From the NCBI GenBank assembly GCA_013398275.1, contig VZSE01013368.1, forward strand, positions 386,236-450,235: 64,000 bases of DNA. Reading direction: 5' to 3'. This stretch comes from Promerops cafer. Lineage: Eukaryota; Chordata; Aves; Passeriformes; Nectariniidae. How positions within the stretch are numbered: the first letter of the stretch is position 1; every line of letters begins with the position of its first letter. The position numbers were made by a program, and so were the translations under genes. Under the pieces are notes generated by a model, which worked only from the letters and a program-made list of their open reading frames with translations, did no database searches and was not told where the DNA came from. Positions 1 through 13,600 of the stretch are shown one piece after another.

Positions 1-1213
1 AATCTTTCATTTTTGTTTGCTTTTCATCAAAGCCACGTGAAATTTTTGAAATTCCTAGTGTGGGAAATCAATCTTTACTTGAAAAGCACTGGAAAAATGT
101 GAAAATTCATCTGGAATTCAAGAAAAATTCCTTTAAGAACTCTCTAGCATGACATTGAGCATAGTGAAGGAACACTGCTTCTATCCAGGAAGGCCATCAA
201 ATCAGGTCTCATCTGCATTGGACAAGTAAGAGTAGCATTCTGCTATTGTGATTCCAACAAAAGCATATATCTGCAAAAGCTTTCAAATAGATCTATGAAA
301 CTTCTCAAGACAGATTTCAAACATTATTTTCTAATGAGTGTATTTATTTGGAAAATTCTTTTGTGATTTTTGGGGTAAAATGGAAGGGGACTAATTTTTG
401 TTAGATATCAGACCAATTATAGATTCTCAGGGTCCTAAAAATAAAGAAAATTAATTACAGGCACTTGGCATTCATTGACCCCAAAATGTCTAAAATCACC
501 AGAGGTAAGTTTCCTGCATGAGGGGTGCAAAGTCATTTGGAAACTGCATTTTCTATATTTTCATATAACCTCAAGAAAAGAAGTTTTAGTTCCAGTGACA
601 TCAGAGGAAGTTGGATATAACATCCACTAATGTAATGGGTTTACCCCTTCGCCCAGAGCCTGGGTTGCTTTCACCTCAATGTTGTGCATTCTAGGATATT
701 ATTTTTTGGAAAGATTTTAGTGCCAACAATTTTTTTCACATCTTAAAGCTTCTTAGGATGAATCTACTTTAAGCATTTTATCCTTGTGATCTGCAATGAT
801 ATTAGAAATTTGAGTGCTCTTTACATATTTGCATACATTCTATGCAGCAGACATGCAAGAAAGGCTATTTTAGTCTGCTAGAGTTAGACACAGACATGTT
901 TCAGCAACATGATATCACTCCAGTCAACTTTTTTCTTAATGCAGCAAAATGCTGCAGATGTCTGATAATCTTGGAAGCAGTTAGTAAGATTAGTGATGCT
1001 GGGCAGAAAAAACATTAAGCAATATTCTCAGCTATCTTCTAGGGAAAAATGTCTTCTTCTGCATATATCACACTCATATCAGAGTTAAGCACAGCATTTT
1101 TCAATATTCCAAGACTTTTTCAGAAGAAATAATGCAAAATACAGTAAATATTAGAGATGGGCGAACCTTCAAGTGTTACAATACCCAGGTAAAGGCCACA
1201 AAATTCAGCTGTT

Positions 1214-1214
1214 N
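1214..1214. other. Single ambiguous base (N)
   Basis: One N in otherwise continuous sequence inside intron 8, with no duplication around it. Confidence 0.99.
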
Positions 1215-4200
1215 TTTTGTGTATGCATTAATTCTAGGGAAAATATAAACTAGATTATAGTTTTCTTCACAACATGGGGCTTTTTGTGTCTGTACATTTC
1301 AATTAAACTTGAGATCAGTTGGTTAAACATATTATACTTTGAATACTTATAAAATACATGGATAGAAAGTGGTAAAAAAACCCCCATTACATTAAAAAAG
1401 TCATATTGATTTAGGCTCTGTGACTTTTACTGTTGCATCCTTCAGGCCACAAATGTTAAATTTCTGACAACCACATTACCAGAACGTGGAGCTTGTTTTG
1501 AGAACATGAGCAAGCACAGGTATGTAGAGCTTTGTGCACACAGCTGTAAGTTCAGGGAGAAGTCTCAACAATTTTTTACATGGGAAAGAAAACCATATTC
1601 AAGTCTCTAACACTTCTTAAAAGAGGAATAGAGACATAAGAATAAAAAAAGATATAGAATTTCATGTTCTAGTACAACCTTTTATCACTACAGTAGTATT
1701 CTTAAAACTAGTTTCTAAGGAGTAAAAAAAGATATATTCACATGTAGACATATATTTTCTCTACAGACACATATTTGAGTTTAGGCATAATCCTACCAAT
1801 CTACCTACCTAATGTTTTCATAAGTTACATGAAACTAACCTCTGGTGTCTGTCTTTCTCCATATGAAGAATTCTGAGGAAGCAGTGGAACCCAAAAGAAT
1901 TTCTAACTAAGTGAATTTATCAAGAAACATAGGTCTTCATAGGCCAACTTGACTGTTTCACTAAATTTAACAGATGTGTAAGCAACACAAACCCTAACAT
2001 GCTTTAAAAAAGAAAAAAGCATTCAATTTCTGCATGTCTAAATGGATGCCTCTAAACGCATCTAAATGGATGGAGTCTTTAGCATGTGTTCTCATATAAA
2101 TAGAGACTGAAAGTCACTGTAACAACATTAGAATTGTTTTTACCACTTAGTGTCATCCAGGTGTAGATAATCCAGTGATCTCACAATTCATGAGCACAAC
2201 TGTGTTACCTTCTCTAGCACATGCTTCTTGCAGTCACAACTTACGTTTGGGACAGAAATTTGCCAGCTCCTGGCCACTGAATTAAACCTTGACAAACTCT
2301 TTAGAGATGATGTGTTTCAGGAAATCAATTCACCAAATTCCCTAGCCAGACACACCTTCTGGACTGCAGCTACATACATTTCTCCTACGTCACTGTACAC
2401 AATTTGTCTTTTTTTGTGTCTTATTTCTTCACAACTTGTCCTCAACTGCACTAAGGGATTCTTCTATGAACTAAAAATTGTGTTCTCTCAGGGTCACAGG
2501 CTGTAGATGCAGTACAAAAGCAAGAGTACAGGCACTGGTTTACATTAATTAATTATGGCATTCAAAGAAGTGCAACTGGAGAAAAAAAGCCTCACGCAGT
2601 TGACTTGACCTTTATTCAGATGTCATGTGGAATACCAGCACAGAGAGTGGAAAATCACCTTCTGACTGCTTCTGCAAAGTGCTGTGAGCTAAAACTGGAA
2701 CCTCCTCAAATTTCACTCCTATCCAAACTCTTTTTTGATAAAACACGAAGAGGCTGGCCAAACACCCTGTGCATTGCTGAGTGTTTCATATGCAAGTTGT
2801 TCCTTAAGAAAGCATGAATGTAAATTTAGGAGAAAGACTAAGCTTTTAAAATCCATGCCTACTTTATTGTATGTCCTTCAATAAACTGCTGTGCAAGGAA
2901 TAACCTTCTGATCCTGGATCAACAATCAGTCCTTGTGCATCTTTACCTGTACTGCAAACAAAAGGAAAACTCTCCTTGGAGAGAAAGAAAGAAAGAGGAT
3001 GAATTCTTTCACTGACATCTGGACAGTGGCAGCATTAGCTCCAGCAATACAGAGCAGTTAGGATTTGAGATTTGAGAGTGAAATTTTAAGAGCTTCCTGT
3101 TGCCTTAGTGTTTTAATATCCTGTTCAGTTTATTAACTGAGTCTGTGCATATAACTGGTTTAAAAATCCTCTTTTTACCAAAAGCTTTTACATCTTGTTG
3201 TAAGCATGTTATATATGATTACTCATGTTTTATACTAGAAGTACCTCTAGTCCATAGGGTATAAAGTGCCATTCTGTGTAACAGGTACTGACTGGTTTTA
3301 GGTACCTTTGCAATAGCTTCTTCTCCCTGAGGATGCATTATATGATTTCTTCAGATAGAAATGAACAAATATTGCTATGAACTGAAAAGGGCAGCAGCAA
3401 GCCAGCAGTAAATCAGTGGGGAAATAAAGGCATTAGCCAAGCCTAATTGTTTTGGAGCATTGCTTTGGAGCAAGGTCTATTATCTTGGGCCTACAGCCCT
3501 GCTAATGCATCTTCACATCACAGCCTGAAAATTGAAGAGACTGACCTTGTCTGTTTGCAGTGCTCTGAAAGCCATCACAAGCTGCAAAAAGCCACAGGTA
3601 CAGATCAGTGCATTCACTTTGGCTCAGGTTAACATGCTCCTTCATCTAATTCAGCCCTCCTTTTCTAGAGACATCCATGGATATGACAGATTAAAAAAAC
3701 AAATACAGAGTCTCTTCCAGTTATTCTCTAGTAAAGTGGTGAAAAGAAGTTTGGAAGCTGTCATGGGAAATGTCAGGTAGCACACCAGCACCTGAGCTGA
3801 CTGTGCTATTTCCAAGTGTGCTGCTGTAACAGAGGGCATTTCTGGCACAATGGACTGGAAAGTTCTCAGTCTCCCTGCTCCAAGAGCACCCATACATTGC
3901 ACAGTGAATCTGAAAATGGGCATATGGGGAAGGAGGATGCTGTGGGAGCCCCATTTCCTTGCTAGATTACACAACTGCCAGTCCATCCTTAGCCTACCAG
4001 TTGCCTAGCTGAAATAATTAGGTGTAATCACTTGTCAAATGGGTAATTGCATGCTCTTATTTCTCTCAAAGCTCTGGTAACGCAATGGAGCTCCCTTAGA
4101 GGGAAAGATCTGAGGAAAACTATTAAACTTGTCCAGCTAAACTTGGTCAGACTCCTGTCCTTGGTCAAAAAGCTGTGGGAAAAAAAATAGTAGCTGAGAC

Positions 4201-6399
4201 AACTTGAAGGGGAAGAAAGTTACCAAGTGCTTCTGAGGGCTGGTTAAGCTTCTATTTGTTGTTGGCTTGCCCTCTCACCTCCTTTAGCAGCCCTGTGCTA
4301 ATCCAGATATAACAGCAGTGGGCCAGGAGGGCAATGAATTGCAAAGATACCTGTATTTGTTTAAACCTTCTTAGCTTCCTAAGCCTTTCATTAATTTTTT
4401 GAGAACACTTCTATTGTATTCAAATCTATTAAGATGTGTTTAAACTCATTATCATATTGACATTCCATGTTCTCGGTACCCAAATTTTGGATTGAAAAAT
4501 GCCACTAGTCTGACAGCTTCCCTTGTTCATGGTTTGCACTATGAGCAGCACTGCACTGTCCCTTTCAGGTGTGCTGACTGAATACCTTATGTAATACAAA
4601 GAGGTCTGAGTAAGGAATTACTCATTGTTTTAAAAATACACTCTGTATGTTTAGAAAGGAACCTTATCTAAACATGCAGAGGTTAGCAATGCCACTTCAC
4701 ATTTATTTACAGAAAATGACTGAATAAATCTGCATAAATAGTTTTACAAAGCATTGCATAACATGCTGACATTTTTTCCCCTCTTTCCCAGAGGGAAATT
4801 GCTGTGTTACTGCTACAATAACAGAGTATGATTGCAAAATTAAAGGTAGTTTTATTTATGTGACTCATGTTATCATGTACTTCAGGTATATTGCCTGTAC
4901 ATTGGAGCATTCTCTGCGGTTTAAGCTAAGTTGGAAACATGTAGACTTTAATGATTACTGTAACTGCATCAAATCCAAAACCACATTTAGTGATATATTT
5001 ACATGTATTTTACATTATGCAAAACATAATGCTGCTTCTGTGAAGTGGCAAATCAAATTATTTGAAAAAATGTAGCTAAGAAATTCTGTATAAGGAATGT
5101 TAATTTGCAATAATAAACTTTTATAAACCTAGATGATTTAGCTATAAAGAAACAAATTAAACAATTTAGAAATAACTCAGACACTACCTGAATGACATAC
5201 AGGTAACAATTAGAAAGACTGAAAATGGAAGAAAGGTGCACCAAATCATTATATAGTAATGCCTCTGTAGGATTTGATATCTGAGTTGGAAAAAAGAAGG
5301 ATCATATCCTGTTTCTAGGTAATATCCGAAAATGGAGTATATCTTGATGCTGAAGAAAAGACTGACCAGGACCTCCTTAAAGAGACAGACTTGTAGCTCT
5401 ACCTTTAATGAGTCTTCATGTAGGAAGTGCTCCCAATACTCACAGTGAGTGTCATCTCTGCTGCCTCTGATGCTGTGCAAGAGGATGGCACAGAGCTGCT
5501 TTTCCATGGGAATCACCTCTTGTCAAACATACAGATGGCAAGAAGCACTTCTTTACAGAGGAAGAAGAGGCAGCCTTCCACTTACCATGGTCTTTATAGT
5601 GACAGTCCTGGTTTTACCACTCTAACGGAGGTTTTCTGATCCATCCAGAATAACAAATATAGATTTAATTGATATTGAAAAGCATTTTCACCCTACTTAC
5701 ACCTCAAGAGTAGTCAATTAATGTACACAGTAGTTTGGATTAAATGAGTCAGATGAGCAACTGTAGAAAAAACAGCAACAGAATCCAATAGATGTAACAG
5801 CAGCTTATTGACAGGAAATTTAGTAACACAGGAAAACATATGGAAAAACAGAACTCAGCAGGTGATCAGACAGCAAATGTCTAGAAGATATATCAGACTC
5901 ATCACAATGGTCAGCATCAGCAAGCCCATCTAAATCAGAGTTCCAAGATGGAAACATCCAAGGTAAAATTATTAGATACAACAAATTAAGAGTAAATCTA
6001 GAAATTAATAAAAAATAACTTGGCTCCTGGATTCTGGAAAAAATTTAAGGGGAATAAATCAGGTCTGAGAGAGCACCAAGAAACTCATTATCTGAGCTCT
6101 CATAACAGAAATTAAACATATTAAAATGGCTGGGGGTCTGCATAAGAAATCATTTGCAGCTGTACCGGGCTCTATACTGAAATTGTGGTTAGGTGAATCA
6201 TCTTCTTGGAGACAAAGCCAGACTCCATAGGGAGAAAACCTGAAGAGCTATATGACAGTAGCTTGTTTCCCTCCCCTAGCCCCCTTCTATCCCAAAAGGA
6301 AACAAGAAAAAAAAATTAAAATGAAAAAAACCAACAGGGTCATAGAGGATTCTAGACCAAATCCTTCTAGACCATTTGTATGTAGCTGCTGAATGAGAA

Positions 6400-6600
6400 A
6401 ATATGATTTATGGATTTCAGTAAAGCCTTTGGTACATTACCTTAAAATATAAGAGATAACATGTCCCAGATGCAAGTACAATTACCCACAGGAAGCCAGG
6501 TGAATGATATTGGGAAGCAGAGGCTGGAATTTGACCCTGTACTTTAATGTGTCTGTTAATCATCTTGAAGAAGTATGGACTAATATTAGCACAAAGATTC
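6400..6600 (+). mobile_element. Decayed CR1-like reverse transcriptase piece
   Basis: At about 6410-6440 the plus strand can be read as Met-Asp-Phe-Ser-Lys-Ala-Phe-Gly-Thr, matching the CR1 motif A region (YLDFCKAFDTV). At about 6527-6571, with one frame slip, it reads Asp-Pro-Val-Leu then FNVSVNHLEE, matching GPVLFNIFINDLE after motif B. Distance and strand fit the CR1 3' end at 7338-7566: the usual span from motif A to the 3' terminus is a little over 1 kb. The section between is too decayed to align by eye. Call made on short matches only. Confidence 0.5.
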
Positions 6601-7337
6601 ATAGAATGAAAAGGACGAAAAGAACACTGGCCATCAACATTCTTATCTTAAATACAAAAGTTCACAGAATAAAAAGACATAATGATGGCTTAGAGTACAC
6701 ATACCATACTTTGTGACATGCTAGGTCCCCAGGCAGACATAGGACACTCCAAGTGTAACTATACTTGTGTACAATTGCAGTGCTATGCCAATCAGGACAG
6801 GAGACACTAAGAAACTTGAGACTACCAAGGCAAGAAAGGCATTTCAAGACATAAGATGAAAAACTTGAAAAGAGAGGTGAGGAAATGATGTGAATGCTAT
6901 CTCGAATAACTGAAGGATGTCTAGAGTAAGAAGAAAGCCAGTGATTTACCTACAAGCAACAGTATGATTGTTTACAGAAAGAACAACTAGTCTTGGCAGG
7001 GCAAAAGATGATGAGTTAGACTAAAGTAACAAACAAACAAAAATGCAGCTTGAGAAGTTTTAAGAGTGGAATGATGATACTCACAGCTCTTTTTATCTGA
7101 ACTCACTGCAAAGAAAATCAAGCAAGTCCAATATGATTTTACAAGTGGCAATGTATCTGCTGATAACTGAGTCTGAATCTTCCTTGAGTTTCATGTTCTT
7201 TAAATTTCTACATGATTTTATTACTCAGGTTTCAGTATCCAAGAAGCAAATCAAGATATAGGCCAAATCCCTTCTCTACCTTTCCACTACCCCAAACAGG
7301 ATTAACAGTCTTGAAAATGGAGTATATCTTATGTGAT

Positions 7338-7566
7338 GATTCAGACTAGATATATGGAAGATTTTTTTTAAAATGAGAGTGATGAAGCACTGGAAGAGGT
7401 TGCCCAGAGAGGTGGTGGATGCCCCATCCCTGGAAACAGAGATCTAAGGTCACATTGGATGGTGCCCTGAGCAACATGACCTAGCTGAAGATGACCCTGC
7501 TCATTAAAATGAGGTTGGAGTAGGTGACATGTAAAGGTCCCTTCTGACTCAAACTATTCCATGATT
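7338..7566 (+). mobile_element. CR1 LINE 3' end
   Basis: In frame, with two breaks, the plus strand reads like the end of CR1 ORF2: Leu-Asp-Ile then Phe-Phe, MRVMKHWKRLPREVVDAPSL, then a decayed GALSNL-like tail at about 7470. It continues into the short CR1 3' UTR, with CCTGCTCATTAAAATGAGG and AAAGGTCCCTTCTGACTC, and ends in an ATTCCATGATT octamer. It lies antisense to GABRB2. It is probably the end of the same insertion as the decayed reverse transcriptase piece at 6400-6600. Confidence 0.9.
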
Positions 7567-7620
7567 TAAAAAAAAACCAAAAAAAACAAAAACAAACAAC
7601 AAAACCAGAACAAACCCAAA
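7567..7620 (+). repeat. A-rich (CAAA-like) tract directly after the CR1 3' end
   Basis: About 54 bases made almost only of A with single C and a few G, starting at the terminal octamer of the CR1 copy. CR1 elements normally end in an octamer repeat and not in poly(A), so this is either a later simple-sequence expansion or chance. Confidence 0.8.
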
Positions 7621-9747
7621 CTACCATATTTTGCATATGATATGACTATGATATGAAATTTAGAGAGAGACTTGGCCCCAGTTTCATCTGGAATAGCTCT
7701 GGGGAAGCTCTGTAGCCAGCCTGATGGAGTTCACTCAAATGGAAAAAACAGGACACCTGAGTCACCAATTCTCCAAGAGATTGTAATGGATTCAGCAGAT
7801 ACCACGGTCATGGGAAAAAGCTTCCATTACACACTGTGTTGTAGGCTCTCTAGTATCTTCTGAGTAACACCAAGCAAAAATAGAGAGATTACCAGTGCCT
7901 GTGTCCACCCTGGAATCTGTCCATGTAAGAGAATTCAATGGCATAAAGGGAGCATGAAATAACTTCTCCTTTGATTTTGCAAGCAGCTGTGGATGAGAGG
8001 ACGGATCAGTGCTTCTCCTCTCACCACCTTCTGTTGATTGAAAGTTGTGTGAGATTGGTACCAAACAAGAGTGTTGGAATTGCAAGGAAACCATTACAGA
8101 TTTTCTGGTCTATTAAATACAAGCAAAGATGCTGCGCTGCAAACAGCAGTTCCAACAACTATTTATCCACCTCTTTCACAGTGCCAATGCTGAATGCAGT
8201 AACAGAAGTTGTTTTGTGCAGACACATCCTCATGTTTTGAGGTTTATTCCTCATGGCATCAATCTTCTCTCGTATGGTATCTGATTCTGATGAATTCATC
8301 AGATTGCACATAGTGATTCAAGAGGGATCTTGTAATATCACAAAAAAACACTCATACCTTGTAAAATCAGTCCTTCACTCTTGGAGCCTACTTAAAGATG
8401 GAGTGTTAGTGTGATCCCATTTCTAAAATGTCGGTGTTTATGGAAAACTGTTTCTGAACTAATTTCAGCAGTTCAGACCCCTTTTTGATTGTTATAAATG
8501 AAAATAATTACATAATATTTGTCTCCCTTTAATAGATAAAAGATTCAGGTCCATTAAATATTAATGTTTTCTTGCTGCTGGTCAAACAACAAGAGCAGCT
8601 GTCAGCTCCTTTCCTTCTCCCCAGAGCAGTCTCTGCACAGTAGGACAAGTTCTCTGATCCTCTCCTATTTGCTTCCCTGTCTACTGCTTAAAGGATTGCA
8701 AGCCTGATTACCAGATCAGAGTGGATCTGGATATCACAGACTGTTAACCACGCTGGCCTAGTACATTTACTAAAAGGCTCAATATGAAAAAATACAAATC
8801 ATGTAAAGTTGTTACTTGTGCTCCACAGTACTGTGATCTGGTCAATTTCTGCAATAGTAATTGCAATTAATTTACCCTGCCCAGTGAATTGGATTAGCAT
8901 ACCAGTTAGTGCTTTCAAATTCTTCTTCATGATCAGCAATTTGCCACTGGACTTCGGCTATTCTGTTACACAGCTGAAAGATCTATTGTATAAACAAGAA
9001 TACTGAAAACACCACAAGTGAAGCAAAAATGTACAAAAATATACCTCATCCAGTGGTGGCACTCTGACACCTATGGATCTTAAATTTCTGTTGATGTTAG
9101 AGGAAAGACTTCAGGTAAATGCAGGTCTAGCCTAACAAAATAACTTACAGGGTAGTTTATAGCATTTTTTAAAAGTGAAATTTAATTTAAAAAAGAAAAA
9201 AACCCTTGACAAAATAAATAAAAATTCACATACTTTTTTTTTTTCATTGCTGAAAAATCACCAATAGAAATAAAAACACGTTACAGTGTCTTCATGAACT
9301 TTGCAATGCTAAAAGATGATATATGGTAACATAACATCAAAATTAAACTCATAATTGTGAGTATGGCTTCATTCATTAGACTGTGTTTCTCTCCAATCAA
9401 AAAGAAAATAAATAAACCAGTGAATGGATGAGATCTGAACCATGGTGATATAAATCTCCTTCTTAAAAGACTATAAACTATAACCTATAAAACTATTTTG
9501 TGCTATCAACATCTGATGTATTTTTGGAATAAAATGTTCTTCTGTGCAGACCCACTATGTGTGTAGAGGTTCTGAACAAACACTAGAAATTTCACTACTA
9601 GAGCTGTATGAAACTTAATTTTCCAACTGAAAAATAATCCCTTGTTTTTTTCTAATGCGGATTTCTTTTTTTTTTTTAGATTCTGACTTTGATTTTTTTC
9701 TCCTTAGACTGTCATGATGAATTACAACTCAAAGAGTTTCCCCTGAC

Positions 9748-9763
9748 AAAAAAAAAAAAAAAA
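9748..9763 (+). repeat. Poly(A) run, A16
   Basis: Sixteen consecutive A, about 20 bases before a C-rich tract. A T12 run lies at 9666-9677. No retrotransposed gene could be recognised on either side. Confidence 0.9.
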
Positions 9764-9779
9764 TAGAAAAATCCCACAA

Positions 9780-9814
9780 CCCCCTCACCCCTTCCAAAAA
9801 ACCCCCAACCCCCC
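9780..9814 (-). repeat. G-rich tract on the minus strand, quadruplex-prone
   Basis: On the minus strand four G runs of 6, 5, 4 and 5 are separated by loops of 2, 10 and 3 bases. This meets the usual pattern for a four-layer G-quadruplex. It lies about 810 bp into intron 8 on the sense strand, so it would be present in the GABRB2 pre-mRNA. Confidence 0.75.
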
Positions 9815-10531
9815 AAAGATAATTCCACCTTATTTAACTTTCCAATTTTGCATGTGTGTGAAAGTTTATACATTTTAGACTGAGAATATTTTTGCATTCA
9901 GCAGAGATTTGCCACTGTGTGAAATTCATCCCAAAATGGTCAAAGTGATAAATTACAAGTGCTTTATGATAAGTGCCCCATTTTCATTAAGCATAATGGA
10001 TACTTTTCCCAGAAGTGTGTATCTTGGCAGATATCTTTTCTGCCTCAATTCTCCATCCCTAGGGGGCCACTTTTAGATTCAAAATTAAGTACACAGCACA
10101 TTGATGGTTTATTTCTGAGAAGTTCCTCATTTAGTCAGTAGTATCCTGGCCCATTATGCATTGAAAATATGCAAACTTGTCAAGCTTTAAACACTTCTGT
10201 GGCAAATATTTCTTATCCAGCTCATCTGAAAGATTTATGAAAGCAGGTTAAATTTAGGTTTTCGTTCCAGTGTTCCATACAGCTCTTACTAGAATATACA
10301 GCCATCATTTTGGATTTATTCCTTTGGAAACAGATTGTACATATTCAAGTCTACATTCTGACTAAGAAAACGTCTCTCAGTAAAGCTTCTCTGACTGCAT
10401 GCTTTAGAAACAAGTCATTCAGCTTTCCAATGGAGAAAGCTGGAGGGCAGCACTCATTGCTGAGGTGGCTGAGTACACTGCTCTGCAGAGCTAAGACAAG
10501 GTCATCATAATTCCACTCCACTCATTTTCTA

Positions 10532-10888
<357 letters not shown>

Positions 10889-11007
10889 CTAGTGATTGAA
10901 ATAATTTTGATTTATTTTCTAGAATAATAATTTATACTATTCAAATGCTAGATTTGATTTTTTTTTTCCCTGGTGGAAAAAAGATATCTCTAACCTCTGT
11001 CCATATT

Positions 11008-12560
11008 CATAGAATCCTAGAAAGGTTTGGGTTGGAAGGGATTTTCAAAACCACCTAGTACCATGGGCAGGGAACCTTCCACTAGACCAGGCTGCTCATA
11101 ACAGCCCATCCACACCGGCCTTGAATGTTTCCAGGGATGGGGAAGCCCCAGGTCCAGGCAACATGATCCACTGTCTCACTACACTCACTGACACTGTCAG
11201 TTTAAAGGCATTCCCGTTTGTCCCAAGTCCCTCTCCAGCTCTCTTGGAACCCTTTTAGGCTCTTAAAGGTGCTCTAAGGTCTGCCTGGAGCCTTCTCTGC
11301 TCCAGGCTGAACAATTCCAACTTCCTGTCTTCATAGGGAGAGGTGCTCCAGTCACACAATTATCTTTGTGACAATTCTCCAGCCTGTTAAGGTCCCTCTG
11401 GATGGCATCTCTTCCCTCCAGCATGTGGACAGCACAACACAGCTCAATAACTTGCTGAGGATGCCCCAAATCCCATTGTCCATGTTGCTGACAGAGATGT
11501 TAAGCAGCACCAATCCCAACACAGACCCCTGAGGACACTTGCCACAGGTCTCCACTTGGACATCAAACTGTTGACTGCAACTGTTTAAGTGCAGCCATCC
11601 AGCCAATCCCTTATCCATTGAGCTGTCCATCCAACAAATCCATGACTCTTCAGCTTAGAGAGAAGGATCTCATGCATAATAGTGTCAGATGCTTTGCACA
11701 AGTCCAGGTAGATGACATCAGTTGCTCTTCTCTCATTGCACCAGTGTTGGGACCCTGTTGTAGATGGCCACAGACTTTGTCAGGCGCAACTTGCCCTTAG
11801 TGAAGCCAGGTTGGCTCTCATCAATCACCTCCTCAGTTTCCATGTGCCTTAGCATAGTTTCCAGGAGGATCTGCTCCATGACCTTGACAGGTACCAATGT
11901 GAGACCGACAGTTCTGTAGCTCCCCAAGTCTTCTTTTTTTCCCCCTCTTAAAAAGGGGGGTTTTGCTTCCACTTTTCCAGTCAGTGAAACTTCACCAGAC
12001 TGCCATGGCTTCTCAAATATAATGGACAGAGTTTTAGCCAATTCATTTGCCAGTTCCTTCAGGACCAGCAGATGCATCTCATCAGGTCCCACGGACTTTG
12101 TGCTTGGGATCCCCAGGTTCCTTAGATAGTCTGAAACAAGATCCCTTCAGCAGGTGTTTCTTCATTCTCCCAGTCCCAGCCTTTGCCTTCTGCAACTTCG
12201 GCCATGTGTCTGGAGCACTTGTCCATGAGAGAAAGGCCTTCAAAGGCATTCAGCACCTCAGTCTTCTCCAGATCCTGGGCACCCAGGCCTCCTGTTTCCT
12301 TTCAGAGAGGACTCCCATTTTCCCTTACCATCTTTTAGCACTGACGTACCGATATAGAAGCTTTTCTTGTTGCCTTTGATGTTCCTGGACAGATTTAGTT
12401 CTGTCTTAAGGGCATTAGCTTACCTAACCTGATCCCTGGCTGCTCAGATTTTTTTGTGCATTTCTCACGGGCTACCTGACCTTCCCGCCACTCTCTGTAG
12501 GTTTCCTTTTTGTGTTTGAATTTTTTCAGGAACATCTTGTTCAGTCCTTATCTTGGACTT
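11008..12560 (-). mobile_element. CR1 LINE fragment, 5'-truncated, reverse transcriptase broken
   Basis: The 3' end lies at 11008, where the minus strand ends with CTTCCAACCCAAACC and then an ATTCTATGA-like octamer, the typical CR1 terminus. Moving upstream on the minus strand are: the CR1 ORF2 tail (GAPLPMKTGSWNCSAWSRE); EGRDAIQRDLNRLE; GKCPQGSVLGLVLLN (motif B region); [10 protein letters not shown] (motif A, with Asp kept); MEQILLETMLRHME; FEKPWQSGEV; and MGPDEMHLLVLKELA. Around 12100-12545 there are decayed remains of the segment before the polymerase. The frame is broken several times, the segment that should hold the catalytic Ala-Asp-Asp motif is deleted (near 11430), and much of the C-terminal part is missing. 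The element is a dead 5'-truncated copy. The outer limit at 12560 is approximate. Confidence 0.93.
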
Positions 12561-13079
12561 GGATTTTTTGCATAGCATAAAAAACATTACACCTGTAATA
12601 AATTGAACTCAGTCAAGCAAACAGTAGTTGGATTTCATAAGTATATTTTTTACCAGCTAAACTGCAATAAGTCTCTGTTAAAAATTACAGGCTACAGCCA
12701 CTTCATCTTGCTTTCCTCCAGCATTTTCAGGATGTCTGCTGTATCAAATTCTTAAGGCAAAATGCTACACAGAAAGGTCTGGTAAAACTCAGATGTATTC
12801 TATAATGTTAAAATGTCAAATTTTCAATGGAACCTTTTATGGGGTGCTAATTATTTTAGCTATACAAGAGCTGTACCGGCAGGAATCAGTCTGATTTAGA
12901 CAAAATTTGGCAAGAGATATACTTATTTTTGTAACATGGTCTTTATGATGAGGGGCACAGAATAAACAGATACTCATAGGGCTAGTGATGAGATATACAA
13001 ATGCTCTAGAGGTTAATTAAGGAAACAGTTTTGCTTTTGGAATGTAAGGTAACAGTAAGGAAAAAAAATAATCAGACTC

Positions 13080-13600
13080 CTACAATCATTTAGGTTGGAA
13101 AAGAACTTTAAGTTCATTGAATCCAATCTTGAACTCAGTGCTGCCATGTCTGCCACTAAACCATGTCCCCAGGCACCAAATCTACACATCTTTAAAATCC
13201 CTTCATGGGTGGTAACTCCACCACTTCCCAGAACAGCCTCTGCCAGGGCTGGAAACTTTTTCAGTGAAGAAATTTCCCCTAGGATCTAATCTAAACCTCC
13301 GGTGGCATAACCTGAGGCCATTTCCTCTTGTCCTTTCACTTGTTACTTGGCAGAAGAGACCAAGCCTCAACTGGCTGCACCCTCCTCCCAGGGAGTTTTA
13401 GGGAGCAAGAAGGTCCCCCCGAGCCTCCTTTCCTCCAGGCTGAGCTCCCTCAGCTGCTCCTCATCAGTCTTGTGCTCCAGACCCTTCCCCAGCTCTGTTG
13501 CCCTCTCTGGACACACTCCAGCCCCTCAACATCTGCCTTGAAGTGAGGAGCCTAGAACTGGGCACAGGATTTGAGGCACAGCCTCCTCCCTCAATGTAAG
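13080..13600 (-). mobile_element. CR1-type LINE 3' fragment
   Basis: The plus strand begins with AATCATTTAGGTTGGAAAAG and runs through the familiar avian CR1-type stretch: a 'chronic' CCACTAAACCATGTCCC block, TTTCAGTGAAGAAATTTCCC, GAGGCCATTTCCTCTTGTCC, GGCAGAAGAGACCAAGCC, then a GC-rich block ending near CTGGACACACTCCAGCCCC. This is the reverse complement of an element 3' end, so the element lies on the minus strand. The boundaries are approximate. The open frames across it on the plus strand (13328-13546 and 13347-13541) come from the repeat's GC-rich tail and are not genes. The subfamily differs from that of the 11008-12560 element, but I cannot name it. Confidence 0.85.

Noticed and set aside
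13328..13546. Two plus-strand frames with Pro/Ser/Leu-rich products
   Set aside because: They lie inside the CR1-type 3' fragment, read on its antisense strand.
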